Part shown: in pieces, positions 1 through 8,803 of the stretch
How the letters are laid out: every line of letters begins with the position of its first letter
Position numbering within the stretch: position 1 is the stretch's first letter
Translations under genes and position numbers: made by a program
The notes under the pieces: generated by a model
Databases searched by the model: none
Told to the model about the DNA's origin: nothing
Seen by the model: the letters and a program-made list of their open reading frames with translations, nothing else
Assembly (NCBI GenBank): GCA_046329195.1
Contig: JAXLVB010000003.1
Coordinates: forward strand, 558,001-622,000
Reading direction: 5' to 3'
Source of the DNA: JAXLVB01 sp046329195
GTDB taxonomy: Bacteria > Bacteroidota > Bacteroidia > Cytophagales > Spirosomataceae
Length of the DNA: 64,000 nt

Positions 1-77
1 CTTTCCGAAAGGTAAACATCGCCAGTACGATATACGTATCGCCTGTGAATCAAAACGGGCCAATTGTGTTAGGATAA
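1..77 (+). CDS. 3' end of an upstream gene (partial)
   Basis: The first 77 bases can be read in frame 3 as the last 24 codons of a plus-strand gene, ending in TAA at 75-77 (C-terminal residues ...VSPVNQNGPIVLG). The residues look like ordinary protein, and a strong Rho-independent terminator follows six bases after the stop, which supports a real gene end. The family cannot be named from so short a piece. Confidence 0.45.
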   Translation, partial: FRKVNIASTIYVSPVNQNGPIVLG

Positions 78-82
78 ACGAG

Positions 83-119
83 AAACTCGACTTGCTCACA
101 AGTCGAGTTTTTTATTTTA
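83..119 (+). terminator. Rho-independent terminator
   Basis: A perfect 12-bp stem AAACTCGACTTG / CAAGTCGAGTTT (83-94 and 99-110) with a CTCA loop is followed by a T-rich tract to 119. It terminates the plus-strand gene that ends at 77. Its tail runs into the stop codon of the convergent oxidoreductase (112). Confidence 0.85.
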
Positions 120-1203
120 ATACAACCGTCTTCCCTGTTTTTGCTGATTTTACGGCAGCATCTAATATTTCCATGGCTACCATATTGATTTTTAAGGATG
201 ACAAATCGTCTTCGGATTGAACGGTTCCACGCACCACCGCAGCAAAATAGCTAAAGGGGTCATCCATCGGCGAACTCAGTGGTTTTGACCGTACTTTTTC
301 TTCGACTGCTGTAGTACGTTCGCCTTTCCGAATCCGTAGCTCTGGGTTTCGGTCGGCTATTAGGTAGCCTTCATTGCCATAGATTTCGATGTCTTTGCGG
401 TCGAATGCCCAGTTCCAAGAGGCCTGAATGATGGCTTGTGCTTTGGGATACGTCACGATGATGGTGGCTTCGTCGTCCACCTTCGGGTAAATATCAGGCT
501 TAATCGTCTGGGTAACAGCCGTTACCGACACGGGGCGCTCGCCTTTCATGAGCCAAGTCATCAGGTCGGCACCATAGCAACCAAAATCAATGATAGCTCC
601 CCCACCGTTTTTGACAGGGTCAGTGAGCCAGCCAAAAAACTCATCCGAAACGCCAATTTCCTTGGGTCCACGATGCCCGTCATGGATGACCACCTTGCGG
701 ATGTCGCCAATCAGATGCTGCTGGTGTATCATCTCAAAGGCTTGATGATGGCTCGGATACCACGTAGTTTCGTAGTTAGTTAGCAGTTTGATATGATACT
801 GATTAGCCAATACTTCCATTTGTTTGGCGTGGTTTAGGTTCACGGCCAATGGCTTTTCGACCATCACATGAACGCCCTTGGGGGCACATTTCTGAACCGT
901 CTCTAAATGTTCATAAATACTTCTGAAGTCACAAACGGCGTCGGGTTTAGCCTTAGCAATGAGTTCATCAAGGCTTGAAAACCATAGTTTTTCGGGTAGC
1001 TTATACTGTTTCAATAGCCTCATGGCTAAGGTTTTGTCCGGCTCCGCAAATCCTACTACCTCTACCCCTTGCCGATTGGGGTTGTTCAAGATTTGTCGGA
1101 CGTGGTCATGGGTCATGCCTACAATGCCCATGCGTACGGGCTGGGCAACACTTAGCACTGAAAATAGCCAACATCCTAAAAAAATGTTAAAATGTAGTTT
1201 CAT
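112..1203 (-). CDS. Gfo/Idh/MocA family oxidoreductase, secreted
   Basis: NAD(P)-dependent sugar or polyol dehydrogenase of the Gfo/Idh/MocA family, about 363 residues. I start it at 1203 because MKLHFNIFLGCWLFSVLSVAQ is a signal peptide; a longer frame to 1257 adds 18 residues that do not look like a leader. After the signal peptide comes the Rossmann start (VRMGIVGMTHDHV), then the family EKPLA motif (MVEKPLAVNL) with its conserved lysine, then the C-terminal alpha/beta domain with GGGAIIDFGCYGADL. Export of a nucleotide-dependent enzyme is common in Bacteroidota members of this family. Substrate unknown. A 15-bp palindrome lies just upstream of the start. Confidence 0.9.
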   Translation of the reverse strand: MKLHFNIFLGCWLFSVLSVAQPVRMGIVGMTHDHVRQILNNPNRQGVEVVGFAEPDKTLAMRLLKQYKLPEKLWFSSLDELIAKAKPDAVCDFRSIYEHLETVQKCAPKGVHVMVEKPLAVNLNHAKQMEVLANQYHIKLLTNYETTWYPSHHQAFEMIHQQHLIGDIRKVVIHDGHRGPKEIGVSDEFFGWLTDPVKNGGGAIIDFGCYGADLMTWLMKGERPVSVTAVTQTIKPDIYPKVDDEATIIVTYPKAQAIIQASWNWAFDRKDIEIYGNEGYLIADRNPELRIRKGERTTAVEEKVRSKPLSSPMDDPFSYFAAVVRGTVQSEDDLSSLKINMVAMEILDAAVKSAKTGKTVVLK

Positions 1204-1212
1204 AAGACCTTG

Positions 1213-1227
1213 CCAATTAATAATTGG
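1213..1227. promoter_or_regulatory. Palindrome next to oxidoreductase start
   Basis: CCAATTA-A-TAATTGG is a perfect inverted repeat with 7-bp arms, ten bases upstream of the ATG at 1203. It could be an operator or a small hairpin covering the ribosome binding region. No bound protein can be named. Confidence 0.3.
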
Positions 1228-1355
1228 TATTTTAGGCACGTAATTGTTATTTTCCAAGTATCAACATACTTTATCGCATCAAAGCTATTTCAAAATCAGG
1301 GCTTTTCATCAGCCCAAATTCGCTATTGTTTTGATGTAATGTATCATTCTTTGCC

Positions 1356-2147
1356 ATGAAAAAATATCCTTGGTTGTTTAGCGTACTTTTCCTCGTATGG
1401 GTGTCTTGTCAAAAAGATACAGAACCCCAAGTGCTTCTTACGCCCACCCAAACGGCCATTGCCTATTCTATCAATAGCAATGTGGGAGGGTATTTGGAAG
1501 CATTGCCAACCAGTTATACTGCCGGTACAGAAAAATACCCGTTGTTTTTGTTCTTGCACGGGGCTGGCGAAGTCGGGAATGGTACTACTGACATTGCAAA
1601 GGTTGAAAGCAATGGCCCACCAGCCTTACTCAAAAAACAACTGTTTCCGTCGTCGTTTACCGTCAATGGAAAAACGTACTCGTTTATTGTGATTTCACCC
1701 CAATTTAGAAGTTGGCCCACTACGACCGACATTCAAGCAGTATTAGACCATGTGCTTACCAAATACCGGGTGGACGTTTCTCGCATTTATGTATGTGGCT
1801 TGAGCATGGGTGGAGGTCTCACATGGGACTACGCTGCCACTTACCCCAATCGTTTGGCAGCCATTGTGCCTATTTGTGGCGCTACTTCTCCCCTTTTGCC
1901 TAAAGCTCAAAGTATTGCACAGGGCAAATTACCCGTTTGGGCATTTCATAATCAAGACGATTCGGTAGTACCTGTCTCGAACACCACCGAATTTGTGGCC
2001 AAAATCAACAGCCAAAACCCAAGCGTTGCCGCCCGAATGACCATTTGGCCTACAGGCGACCACGATGCTTGGACCAAAGCGACCAATCCTTCGTACAAAG
2101 AAAATGGCCTCAACATCTACGAATGGTGCCTGCAATACCAGCGGTGA
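1356..2147 (+). CDS. Alpha/beta hydrolase lipoprotein (PHB depolymerase/esterase-like)
   Basis: A 263-residue secreted hydrolase. The N-terminus MKKYPWLFSVLFLVWVSC is a lipoprotein signal with a lipobox ending at Cys18. The fold shows the oxyanion stretch YPLFLFLHGAGE, then the nucleophile elbow GLSMGGG with the predicted catalytic Ser150, then an Asp in HNQDDSVVP and a His in TGDHDAW near the C-terminus, which completes a catalytic triad. The arrangement is that of the esterase-D/polyhydroxybutyrate-depolymerase group (known family feature). Ester substrate unknown; a role in plant cell-wall ester cleavage is inference. Confidence 0.88.
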   Translation: MKKYPWLFSVLFLVWVSCQKDTEPQVLLTPTQTAIAYSINSNVGGYLEALPTSYTAGTEKYPLFLFLHGAGEVGNGTTDIAKVESNGPPALLKKQLFPSSFTVNGKTYSFIVISPQFRSWPTTTDIQAVLDHVLTKYRVDVSRIYVCGLSMGGGLTWDYAATYPNRLAAIVPICGATSPLLPKAQSIAQGKLPVWAFHNQDDSVVPVSNTTEFVAKINSQNPSVAARMTIWPTGDHDAWTKATNPSYKENGLNIYEWCLQYQR

Positions 2148-2297
2148 GTTGGCTTTAAAGAAGGAGTAAAAGGTACTCACTTCCTGATTTATCACTTTAA
2201 CTGACACATTTACCGCACTGACTTCTTCAGATTTGGGCAGGATGATGAGCAACCTCAACTTTGGGGTGTTCAATTTCATTAACCCCCAATAGTTACC

Positions 2298-2627
2298 ATG
2301 AAAAAGTCAGTTGTTGCCCTGTTATTGGCTATTGCCAGTTTGTCCATTGCCCAAGCTCAATCAACCCTACCTACCACGGTCGCTGGGATACCTCCCCGTA
2401 TCAACGTGCAAGCACAAGTCGAAGGAAGTACGCTTGTGGTTACGTTTACCGACTCCTGGGGAGTATCGCACGTGGTTACTCAATCAGTAGCTGGTACCCT
2501 CAATCGTACGTATGGCATTTTGTTTAGTTACCGAGGATTGGATGGCTCAATGCGAGTCGCCAAAGTGATGGTCAACGTTACGTTTGGGCTGTCTGGTTAT
2601 GTTTGTAGTTGCTGGATTGCGGAGTAG
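2298..2627 (+). CDS. Small secreted protein, unknown
   Basis: A 109-residue protein with a clear signal peptide (MKKSVVALLLAIASLSIAQAQ). The mature part is about 88 residues, rich in Val, Ser and Thr, with alternating hydrophobic residues suggesting beta strands, and a C-terminal SGYVCSCWIAE with two Cys that could form a disulfide. It lies on the same strand 150 bp after the esterase and ends three bases before the convergent TauE-like gene. I do not recognise the family. The signal peptide is the main reason to call it real. Confidence 0.6.
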   Translation: MKKSVVALLLAIASLSIAQAQSTLPTTVAGIPPRINVQAQVEGSTLVVTFTDSWGVSHVVTQSVAGTLNRTYGILFSYRGLDGSMRVAKVMVNVTFGLSGYVCSCWIAE

Positions 2628-2630
2628 GAC

Positions 2631-3371
2631 CTATCGCAAAAATATGGTCAAGGCTCCTATGAGTGTCAAAACGAGGACAACCTTGCGGTAACTATCGTCT
2701 TGAATAGCCGCCACGAGTTTGATACCCACAAAAAAGCCAAGGATTAAAGCAGGAAGGAGCCATAAATCTATTTGAAGTGTGTCGAGCGTAATGTTTTGCC
2801 AAACCCAAATCTGAAAGGGCATTTTGAAGAGATTTATCACTAAAAATAGCCACGCCGCCGTACCGATAAAATCGTTTTTGGACATGCGAAGCGACAAGAA
2901 ATAGATGCTCGAAAACGCCCCTGCCAAGTTGCCCAACATAGTAGTAATACCCGTGACAAGCCCCATCGAGACGGCAAAAAACCGATTGGTGGGGATTTGC
3001 ACCGACTTACGGTATTCGAGCCATACCATGATGAGCACCGTCAGGAAAATGATAAACGCCATGATTTTTTTGAAGAGGGCTTCGTCCATTAAGTTACCGA
3101 TATAAACCCCCATCAAAATTCCCAGCGCAATCCACGGACTAAGCCGCCAAAAATGCGACCATTGGGCATGACGATTGTAATAAATCACCGCTAAAATATC
3201 GGCTGCACAGAGCAATGGCAATACCACACCAGTGGAAGCTTTGCCACCAAATACTAAGGCCATGATGGTTACGTTGAGTAACTCAACGCCTTTTAGCCCT
3301 GCTTTGGCCAAACCAATGATAAAAGAGCCTAACAAAATCAGCCCCCACAACTCCACTGAAAACTGCTGCAT
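2631..3371 (-). CDS. TauE/SafE family membrane permease
   Basis: Sulfite exporter TauE/SafE family protein, about 246 residues. It has eight or so hydrophobic segments (e.g. LWGLILLGSFIIGLAKAG, the first, and the last VVLVLTLIGALTIFL) and the typical small-residue-rich first helix followed by a second-half repeat (VSMGLVTGITTMLGNLAGA). I prefer the start at 3371 (MQQFSVELWG) over 3419, as it places the first helix at the N-terminus. The family moves anions such as sulfite or sulfoacetate across the inner membrane; the substrate here is unknown. It sits 54 bp downstream of the SMP-30 gene on the same strand, so co-transcription is likely. Confidence 0.88.
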   Translation of the reverse strand: MQQFSVELWGLILLGSFIIGLAKAGLKGVELLNVTIMALVFGGKASTGVVLPLLCAADILAVIYYNRHAQWSHFWRLSPWIALGILMGVYIGNLMDEALFKKIMAFIIFLTVLIMVWLEYRKSVQIPTNRFFAVSMGLVTGITTMLGNLAGAFSSIYFLSLRMSKNDFIGTAAWLFLVINLFKMPFQIWVWQNITLDTLQIDLWLLPALILGFFVGIKLVAAIQDDSYRKVVLVLTLIGALTIFLR

Positions 3372-3425
3372 AGTGATTGTTACCACATAGGAATTATAGC
3401 GTTTCTCACAGTAAAACATAGCACA

Positions 3426-4328
3426 TTATTCAACCCCTTTTACCTGCATTTGGAGGGTATAAACCGCATCAGTAGCGGTGATGAACAACGTCCGACGGTC
3501 TTTTCCGCCAAAGCAAACATTGGCCGTCCAGCGAGACGGAACGGAAATGTTACCAATTTTGGTACCGCTTGCATCAAAAACCGTAACGCCTCGACCTGTC
3601 AGGTAAAGGTTGCCTTCGTTGTCTAAGGTAATGCCGTCTGAGCCTAAAGGAGCAAACAGTTGCTTATTTGACAAGGTGCCGTCGGCATTGATTTGGTACT
3701 TGTAGGTTTTGTTGGCTCGGATGTCGGCTACAAATAGGTATTTACCATCGGGCGTGCCCACAATACCGTTGGGTTGTTGCAACTCACTTTCTACCACGAT
3801 GGGTTTTGTTGCCCCTTTGGGTAAATAATACACCTTTTGCCCATCCATTTCAGACTGTTTTCGGGTCCAGTAATCTCTGGCATAAAAGGGGTCTGTAAAG
3901 AAAATCCCGCCCTTAGCATCAGGCCAGAGGTCGTTGGGGCCATTGAATTTCTTGCCTTCGTAGCCACTGAGCAATACCGTCACTTCTTTGTTAGGGCTAA
4001 TGGCCAAAATCTCATTTTTCTCATCAGCACACGATAGAATACGGCCTTTTTTGTCCACATACAAGCCATTGGAGCGTCCTGTTTTTTCCATAAACAGCGA
4101 CAATTTTCCGTCGGTATCGTACTTCCAGATACGGTCGTTAGGCTGGTCGGTGAAATAAATATTGCCTTTTTTGTCAACGGCGGGGCCTTCGGTAAAGCTA
4201 AATTGTTTAGAAACCTGTACCAATACAGCCCCAGGTTTTACGGTGCGAACCGAGTCAGCACGTTGGGACAACGAAGGTAAGGCCAATGTTATCAAGAACA
4301 GAGCATACGCTAATTTATGGAAGTTCAT
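3426..4328 (-). CDS. SMP-30/gluconolactonase/LRE family lactonase, secreted
   Basis: A roughly 300-residue six-bladed beta-propeller lactonase. The start at 4328 (or 4334) gives the signal peptide MNFHKLAYALFLITLALPSLSQ; the frame upstream to 4424 looks non-coding. Family motifs seen are FTEGPAVDKKGNIYFTD (metal-binding Glu), NGPNDLWPDAKGGIFFTDP and QQPNGIVGTPDGKYLFVAD (metal-binding Asn and Asp). These enzymes open sugar-acid lactones in a metal-dependent reaction. Sugar lactone identity is unknown; with the fuconate-type genes at 32-34 kb a role in deoxysugar or aldonate use is possible, but they are 28 kb apart. Confidence 0.88.
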   Translation of the reverse strand: MNFHKLAYALFLITLALPSLSQRADSVRTVKPGAVLVQVSKQFSFTEGPAVDKKGNIYFTDQPNDRIWKYDTDGKLSLFMEKTGRSNGLYVDKKGRILSCADEKNEILAISPNKEVTVLLSGYEGKKFNGPNDLWPDAKGGIFFTDPFYARDYWTRKQSEMDGQKVYYLPKGATKPIVVESELQQPNGIVGTPDGKYLFVADIRANKTYKYQINADGTLSNKQLFAPLGSDGITLDNEGNLYLTGRGVTVFDASGTKIGNISVPSRWTANVCFGGKDRRTLFITATDAVYTLQMQVKGVE

Positions 4329-4621
4329 ACGCATAGTAAGTAGGTTTAGATTTGAGCTGCTATTTACGCAATATTTTGCTTGGTTGTGTGAGGGGGAATC
4401 GGTCAATGCAATAGACTCGCTCATTATTAATACAAGACACTCTATTTAGCCCTAAAAATCACCATCGTAACAACCTGACTTTGAACAACTTGATACTTGT
4501 GCACCGTGATTATTCGCCAAAACTACCTCAATATGCCTTCATTTGGCGAGATATAACTTAAGTAACGCATATTCCATAGACAATTCACCCAACGAACGTA
4601 ACGGCGTTTCAAGAAAAAATG

Positions 4622-4629
4622 TAACTTTG
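4622..4629 (+). promoter_or_regulatory. Bacteroidetes-type -7 promoter box
   Basis: TAACTTTG matches the TAnnTTTG -7 element known for Bacteroidetes primary sigma factors. It lies 28 bases upstream of the S9 peptidase ATG, a plausible leader length. No clear -33 TTG-type element was confirmed. Confidence 0.4.
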
Positions 4630-4657
4630 ATTCTCCTCAACAAACTTTCCTTAACCC

Positions 4658-6676
4658 ATGCAAAAACTCCTGCTCCTTTCGCTGATTAGCTTGGTGTGTA
4701 GCTCCTTGTTTGCTCAACCCAAAAACTGGACTCCCCAAGAAATGGTCAAACTCAAACGAGTAAGTAACTCGGTGATTTCGCCCGATGGCCGCTTGGTGGC
4801 TTATGTGGTAGCCACGCCCCTGATGGATGGCGAGAAATCAGAGTTTCTTTCCCAAATCTGGGTGGCCGACACGCAAACCAAAACCAACCGCCAGTTTACC
4901 TTTGGCGATAAGTCTTGCACCAACCCGAAGTTTTCGCCCGATGGCACGCAACTTAGCTTCGTGTCGTCACGGGGCAAAGACGGCAAACCTCAGCTCTACG
5001 TCTTGTCGCTGCTGGGTGGCGAAGCCGAGCAGGTGAGCAATAGCAAAACGGGTGTATCGGCCTACGAATGGGCGCCCGACAGCAAGCGCATTGCTTTTCT
5101 GATGACCGACCCACTGACCGACAAAGAAGAAAAAGACCGCAAAGAAAAACGAGATATGGTAGTCTATGACGTTTTTAAGTACAACCACCTTTATACGCTC
5201 AGCTTGCAAAAAAATGCAAAAGGCGAGCACCCTGCCAAGCGATTAACGGCTGGTAATTACCAAGTTACAGACTTTGCGTGGTCGCCTGACTCGAAGACCA
5301 TTGCTTTTGTACAACAGCAAAACCCCACCGCCAACGTAGGCAGTACTCGTGACATCGCCAGCATACCCGCCGACAGCGGGGCTGTAAAAGTACTGGTCAC
5401 CAACCAAGGTAGCGATGCCCAACCCAGCTACTCGCCCGATGGCAAGTGGCTGGCTTATGTGTCGTCGGGAGCCAACACTAAATGGTCGGGGAGTACGCAT
5501 GTTTATATCATGCCAGCCAATGGCGGCACGCCGCAACGCTTGGCCAAGACCTTCGATCAGCAGCCCAGTATCGTTCGCTGGACGGCTGACAACAAAGCCC
5601 TTTACATTACCGAAGCTCGCAAAACGGCTTCGGGGCTTTATACGCTGCCCATCAGCGGTGGCGAGCCCCAGCAAGTTTCGCTCCGAGAAGGGGTATATGG
5701 CAATGTCTCTATCAACGAAAAAGGACAGGCGGCCTTTGTGTATCAAAATCCGTCCACGCCTCCCGATGTGTACGTAGCTCCTATCAACGGCTTCCCTACC
5801 ATAGAAAAGCTCTCTGCCGTGAATCCAGAATTGGCCAATAAGCCCGTTGCCAAAACAGAGGTGGTTTCGTGGAAATCTAAGGATGGGAAATTTACCGTCG
5901 AGGGCCTACTCACCTACCCTACCAATTACGAAAAGGGCAAAAAATATCCGCTGATTCTCAACATTCATGGGGGGCCAGCAGGGGTATTTTCGCAAGGGTA
6001 CATTGGGGCGGGAGCGGTGTATCCGCTACAAGCCTTTGCCCAGCAGGGGTATTTTGTATTGCGCCCCAATCCACGAGGCAGCATTGGCTACGGCGAAGAA
6101 TTCCGCTTGGCCAACTACGACGACTGGGGCTACAACGACTACGAAGACCTGATGGCGGGCGTGGACAAAACCATCGAACAAGGCATGGTGCACCCCGACA
6201 GCCTCTGCGTAACGGGCTGGAGCTACGGCGGCTTTATGACCTCCATGATTATTACCAAAACCAACCGCTTTAAGGCAGCGATGGTGGGCGCTGGCGTAAC
6301 CAACTTGATGAGTATGAATGGCACCACCGACATCCCGGGCTTGATTATTGACTCGTTTGGAGGTGATTTCTGGGACCGAATGGAGAGTTATGAGAAACAT
6401 TCGGCGATGTTTAACATCAAAAACGCCAAAACACCCACCCAAATCATCCACGGTGAGGCCGACGACCGAGTACCCATCTCGCAAGGGCGAGAGCTGTACG
6501 TGGCACTCAAACGGCTGGGTGTCAAGACCGAAATGATTGCCTACCCACGCACGCCACACGGCCCGCAAGAGCCTAAGTTTATCGAAGACATCGGCCAGCG
6601 AATTATCCAATGGTTCAACAGCAACATGCGCCAACCCAAATCGGCCGCCTCGGCAGTGAGTGGTGGGGAGAAGTAG
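4658..6676 (+). CDS. S9 family peptidase (prolyl-oligopeptidase type)
   Basis: A secreted serine peptidase of 672 residues. Residues 1-19 are a signal peptide (MQKLLLLSLISLVCSSLFA). Residues about 30-400 form a WD40-like/TolB-type beta-propeller with repeated SPDGRLVAYV, SPDGTQLSFVS and SPDSKTIAFV motifs. The C-terminal alpha/beta hydrolase domain has the oxyanion region NIHGGPAGVF, the nucleophile elbow GWSYGGF (Ser522), the Asp in HGEADDRVP (residue 602 or 603) and His634 in RTPHGPQEP. This is the acylaminoacyl-peptidase/dipeptidyl-peptidase architecture; it trims short peptides in the periplasm. It is probably monocistronic with its own promoter at 4622. Confidence 0.95.
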   Translation: MQKLLLLSLISLVCSSLFAQPKNWTPQEMVKLKRVSNSVISPDGRLVAYVVATPLMDGEKSEFLSQIWVADTQTKTNRQFTFGDKSCTNPKFSPDGTQLSFVSSRGKDGKPQLYVLSLLGGEAEQVSNSKTGVSAYEWAPDSKRIAFLMTDPLTDKEEKDRKEKRDMVVYDVFKYNHLYTLSLQKNAKGEHPAKRLTAGNYQVTDFAWSPDSKTIAFVQQQNPTANVGSTRDIASIPADSGAVKVLVTNQGSDAQPSYSPDGKWLAYVSSGANTKWSGSTHVYIMPANGGTPQRLAKTFDQQPSIVRWTADNKALYITEARKTASGLYTLPISGGEPQQVSLREGVYGNVSINEKGQAAFVYQNPSTPPDVYVAPINGFPTIEKLSAVNPELANKPVAKTEVVSWKSKDGKFTVEGLLTYPTNYEKGKKYPLILNIHGGPAGVFSQGYIGAGAVYPLQAFAQQGYFVLRPNPRGSIGYGEEFRLANYDDWGYNDYEDLMAGVDKTIEQGMVHPDSLCVTGWSYGGFMTSMIITKTNRFKAAMVGAGVTNLMSMNGTTDIPGLIIDSFGGDFWDRMESYEKHSAMFNIKNAKTPTQIIHGEADDRVPISQGRELYVALKRLGVKTEMIAYPRTPHGPQEPKFIEDIGQRIIQWFNSNMRQPKSAASAVSGGEK

Positions 6677-6755
6677 GTTTATTTTAGACCCGTTTCTGAT
6701 GAAACGCTGAAGCCCAGTAACGATAATCAGTTAGTAGGTGAAGAAGACTCAACAA

Positions 6756-6806
6756 TTCCGTAAGAAAACGGCTTGTCTATTTCTGTCGAGTTGTTTTCTT
6801 GCGGAA
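6756..6806 (+). terminator. Hairpin after S9 peptidase
   Basis: TTCCGTAAGAAAAC (6756-6769) pairs with GTTTTCTTGCGGAA (6793-6806), 14 bp with one G-U pair and a 23-base loop. It lacks a T tract, so it may be a transcript-end stabiliser rather than an intrinsic terminator. Confidence 0.35.
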
Positions 6807-7124
6807 CTATCAATGCTCAACGTGGACGCCATTGGCGATATAGAAAACCGCCGAAAAGGCATGAAAAAGTTGCGTATATGCAACTTAATATTGGTACATC
6901 GCTGTAAAAAAAATTGTTTTCTATCCATAAATACCTTGTTTCGTAATCAGGTTGAATTGCCGCAATTAGTTGCGTAGATGCGGTTGTTCAGCTCAACCAA
7001 AAAAGAGCCCCCATTCTTCGATTAAACAAAAGTGGTGAAACAAAAAAATACATACAAATTATTAATAATCAATATTTTATAAACAATATTCAAAAAGAAT
7101 ATCTAAAAAGGTAAAAATACTTAG

Positions 7125-7163
7125 AGCGTAAAAACAGCTCAACCGAATCAGATTCGATTGAGC
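7125..7163 (-). terminator. Terminator of the FAH-luciferase-domain gene
   Basis: GCTCAACCGAATC (7137-7149) and GATTCGATTGAGC (7151-7163) form a near-perfect 13-bp stem with one mismatch. On the minus strand the stem is followed by TGTTTTTACG, the T tract expected of an intrinsic terminator for the gene ending at 7214. Confidence 0.75.
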
Positions 7164-7213
7164 GTGTCATCTAAACAACAAAATAATTTTTAATTTATAA
7201 AAGGTTGTTAGTC

Positions 7214-8803
7214 TTAGTTTTTCGGCACTGTCATTTGATATTTAACAGCCGCTTCCAAGATCCGTTTTGTAATTGCCAATTCTTTTTCATCACGTGGCGC
7301 ATACACCATCATATACGTTTTAATTGGTATTCTGCCTTGACCTGCCAAACCATGCAATTCACCCCAGCCTTTTTCCATCACTTCCTTGGCATCGCTTGGG
7401 CTTAAAATCATGTGCATAGAGCCATCAGAAGGATGAATATGTGCCGTTTCGCCATGCGAATACACAATGATTGTGGGATTTCCCGAAGCACTGTCTTTCA
7501 AGAAAATTGCAGGACTATTTTTCTCAAAAAAACTCATTTTGTACTCAATTTTGGGCGTAGCCGCCGCCACTTGATTGTCAAAAACGTTTTTTTGTTTCTC
7601 TCTCATTTCGGCTGAATTGTGTTGGTCAGCTTGACGGTGTGGTATGGCAAAAGGTGCAATAGCAGGTTTTACACCACTTCTTTTGGGCAAGTTTTTTAAG
7701 GTAGAAAGGTCGCCCCGTTGCCCTATTTCGCCTGAAAAACGATTGATGTCTAAGGGGTTTTTCATACCCTTTTCCATCATTTTTAAAGCTCTATACCCTT
7801 CTAATGTATTGGGCAAACCGCCGACTCCCAAAGCCACCCAATTTTGAAAATCCTTATATTCCACCTCTGTTAATTGCGATTGAATAAAAGAAATGACTTT
7901 TTGCTTTTGTGTACCTAATTTTTCAATCCCCAATTCAACAATATCGCCTTCTTTCAGATACGCACTCGATGCAATGGCAACGCCCGAAGGTGTGCCTGTA
8001 ACAATGACATCACCAGGCAGTAAAGTCATAAATTGGCTTACTGTGCTTACCAATTGTTTCACATTAAAAATCATGTCGCTGGTATTGGCATCTTGTCGTT
8101 TTTGACCATTGACAGTGAGCCAAATTTTCAAATTTTGTGGGTCGCCGACACTTTCTTTTGTCACCAAATAAGGACCCAAAGGGCAAAAACCATCGTGACT
8201 TTTACCTTTTGTCCATTGTCCTGTGCGCTCCAATTGAAAATAGCGCTCACTTACGTCATTCACAGTAGCAAAACCCACCACATAATTTAAAGCCTCCTCT
8301 TCTGATACGTAAACCGTTTTTTTGCCAATAATAATGGCTAATTCGGCTTCATAATCCAATTTTGTAGAGCCTTTTGGCGTGGGAATATTATCGTTTGCGC
8401 CCGAAAGTGAAGTCGTAGATTTTAAAAACAAAACAGGTTCTTTCGGAATAGGCTGTTTAGATTCGGCAGCATGTGCAGCGTAGTTTAAACCAATCCCCAC
8501 TATTTTAGAAGGACGGGCAACACAGGAAGCGTAACGCTCGGTAGTCGCTACTTTGGGGCATTTTGTAGCGTTTTGAATGAGCCAAGTTTGAAGGCGTTTG
8601 ACCCCCTCAGTATCAAAGAATTTTTCGTTGTAATCTTCTCCAAACGCCGACACATCAAGACGTGTGCCATCAGGATATTCGACAGCAGGTTTTTCATTTT
8701 GCGTTACGCCAAAACGAAATAATTTGATAGCGGTATGGTCGAGTGTTTGCGCTATCAATGTTTCTGAAAAGGCAATTAGAAATAAGAGGAATGTTTTTTT
8801 CAT
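7214..8803 (-). CDS. FAH-family hydrolase fused to a luciferase-type (DUF5519-like) domain, secreted
   Basis: A 529-residue two-domain protein. The start at 8803 gives the signal peptide MKKTFLLFLIAFSETLIAQ; the frame above it (to 8878) is not leader-like. Residues about 25-330 are a fumarylacetoacetate hydrolase fold: IVGIGLNYAAHAAES, metal-binding KLDYEAELAIIIGKK, NDVSERYFQLER and PGDVIVTGTPSGV. It is clearly homologous to the FAH gene at 33163 in this window. Residues about 350-529 carry a second unit with HIHPSDGSMHMILSP, GWGELHGL and MMVYAPRDEKE, which I recognise as the small luciferase-family domain of unknown chemistry. The join has only a short Gly-rich linker (ALGVGGLPNT). The AT-rich composition differs from genes outside 7-13.4 kb. 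Function is unknown; FAH enzymes cleave C-C bonds of acylpyruvates. Confidence 0.85.
   Translation of the reverse strand: MKKTFLLFLIAFSETLIAQTLDHTAIKLFRFGVTQNEKPAVEYPDGTRLDVSAFGEDYNEKFFDTEGVKRLQTWLIQNATKCPKVATTERYASCVARPSKIVGIGLNYAAHAAESKQPIPKEPVLFLKSTTSLSGANDNIPTPKGSTKLDYEAELAIIIGKKTVYVSEEEALNYVVGFATVNDVSERYFQLERTGQWTKGKSHDGFCPLGPYLVTKESVGDPQNLKIWLTVNGQKRQDANTSDMIFNVKQLVSTVSQFMTLLPGDVIVTGTPSGVAIASSAYLKEGDIVELGIEKLGTQKQKVISFIQSQLTEVEYKDFQNWVALGVGGLPNTLEGYRALKMMEKGMKNPLDINRFSGEIGQRGDLSTLKNLPKRSGVKPAIAPFAIPHRQADQHNSAEMREKQKNVFDNQVAAATPKIEYKMSFFEKNSPAIFLKDSASGNPTIIVYSHGETAHIHPSDGSMHMILSPSDAKEVMEKGWGELHGLAGQGRIPIKTYMMVYAPRDEKELAITKRILEAAVKYQMTVPKN

Larger units (their letters stand above)
6677..7213. 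other. 537-bp non-coding gap
   Basis: No convincing gene. It holds an imperfect hairpin (6756-6806), a terminator for the minus-strand FAH gene (7137-7163), and a strongly AT-rich piece (about 7020-7130). A 79-codon plus-strand frame at 6738-6977 overlaps the hairpin and has no recognisable domain. The drop in GC towards 7 kb marks the left edge of the AT-rich stretch. Confidence 0.6.

Noticed and set aside
6026..6634. 202-codon frame antisense to the S9 peptidase
   Set aside because: It lies wholly across the catalytic domain of a certain gene and has no homologous motif.
6738..6977. 79-codon plus-strand frame after the S9 peptidase
   Set aside because: It begins inside a region that forms a hairpin, has no domain or signal, is rich in Lys/Cys by chance and is followed by nothing related. 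Kept only as part of the gap note.
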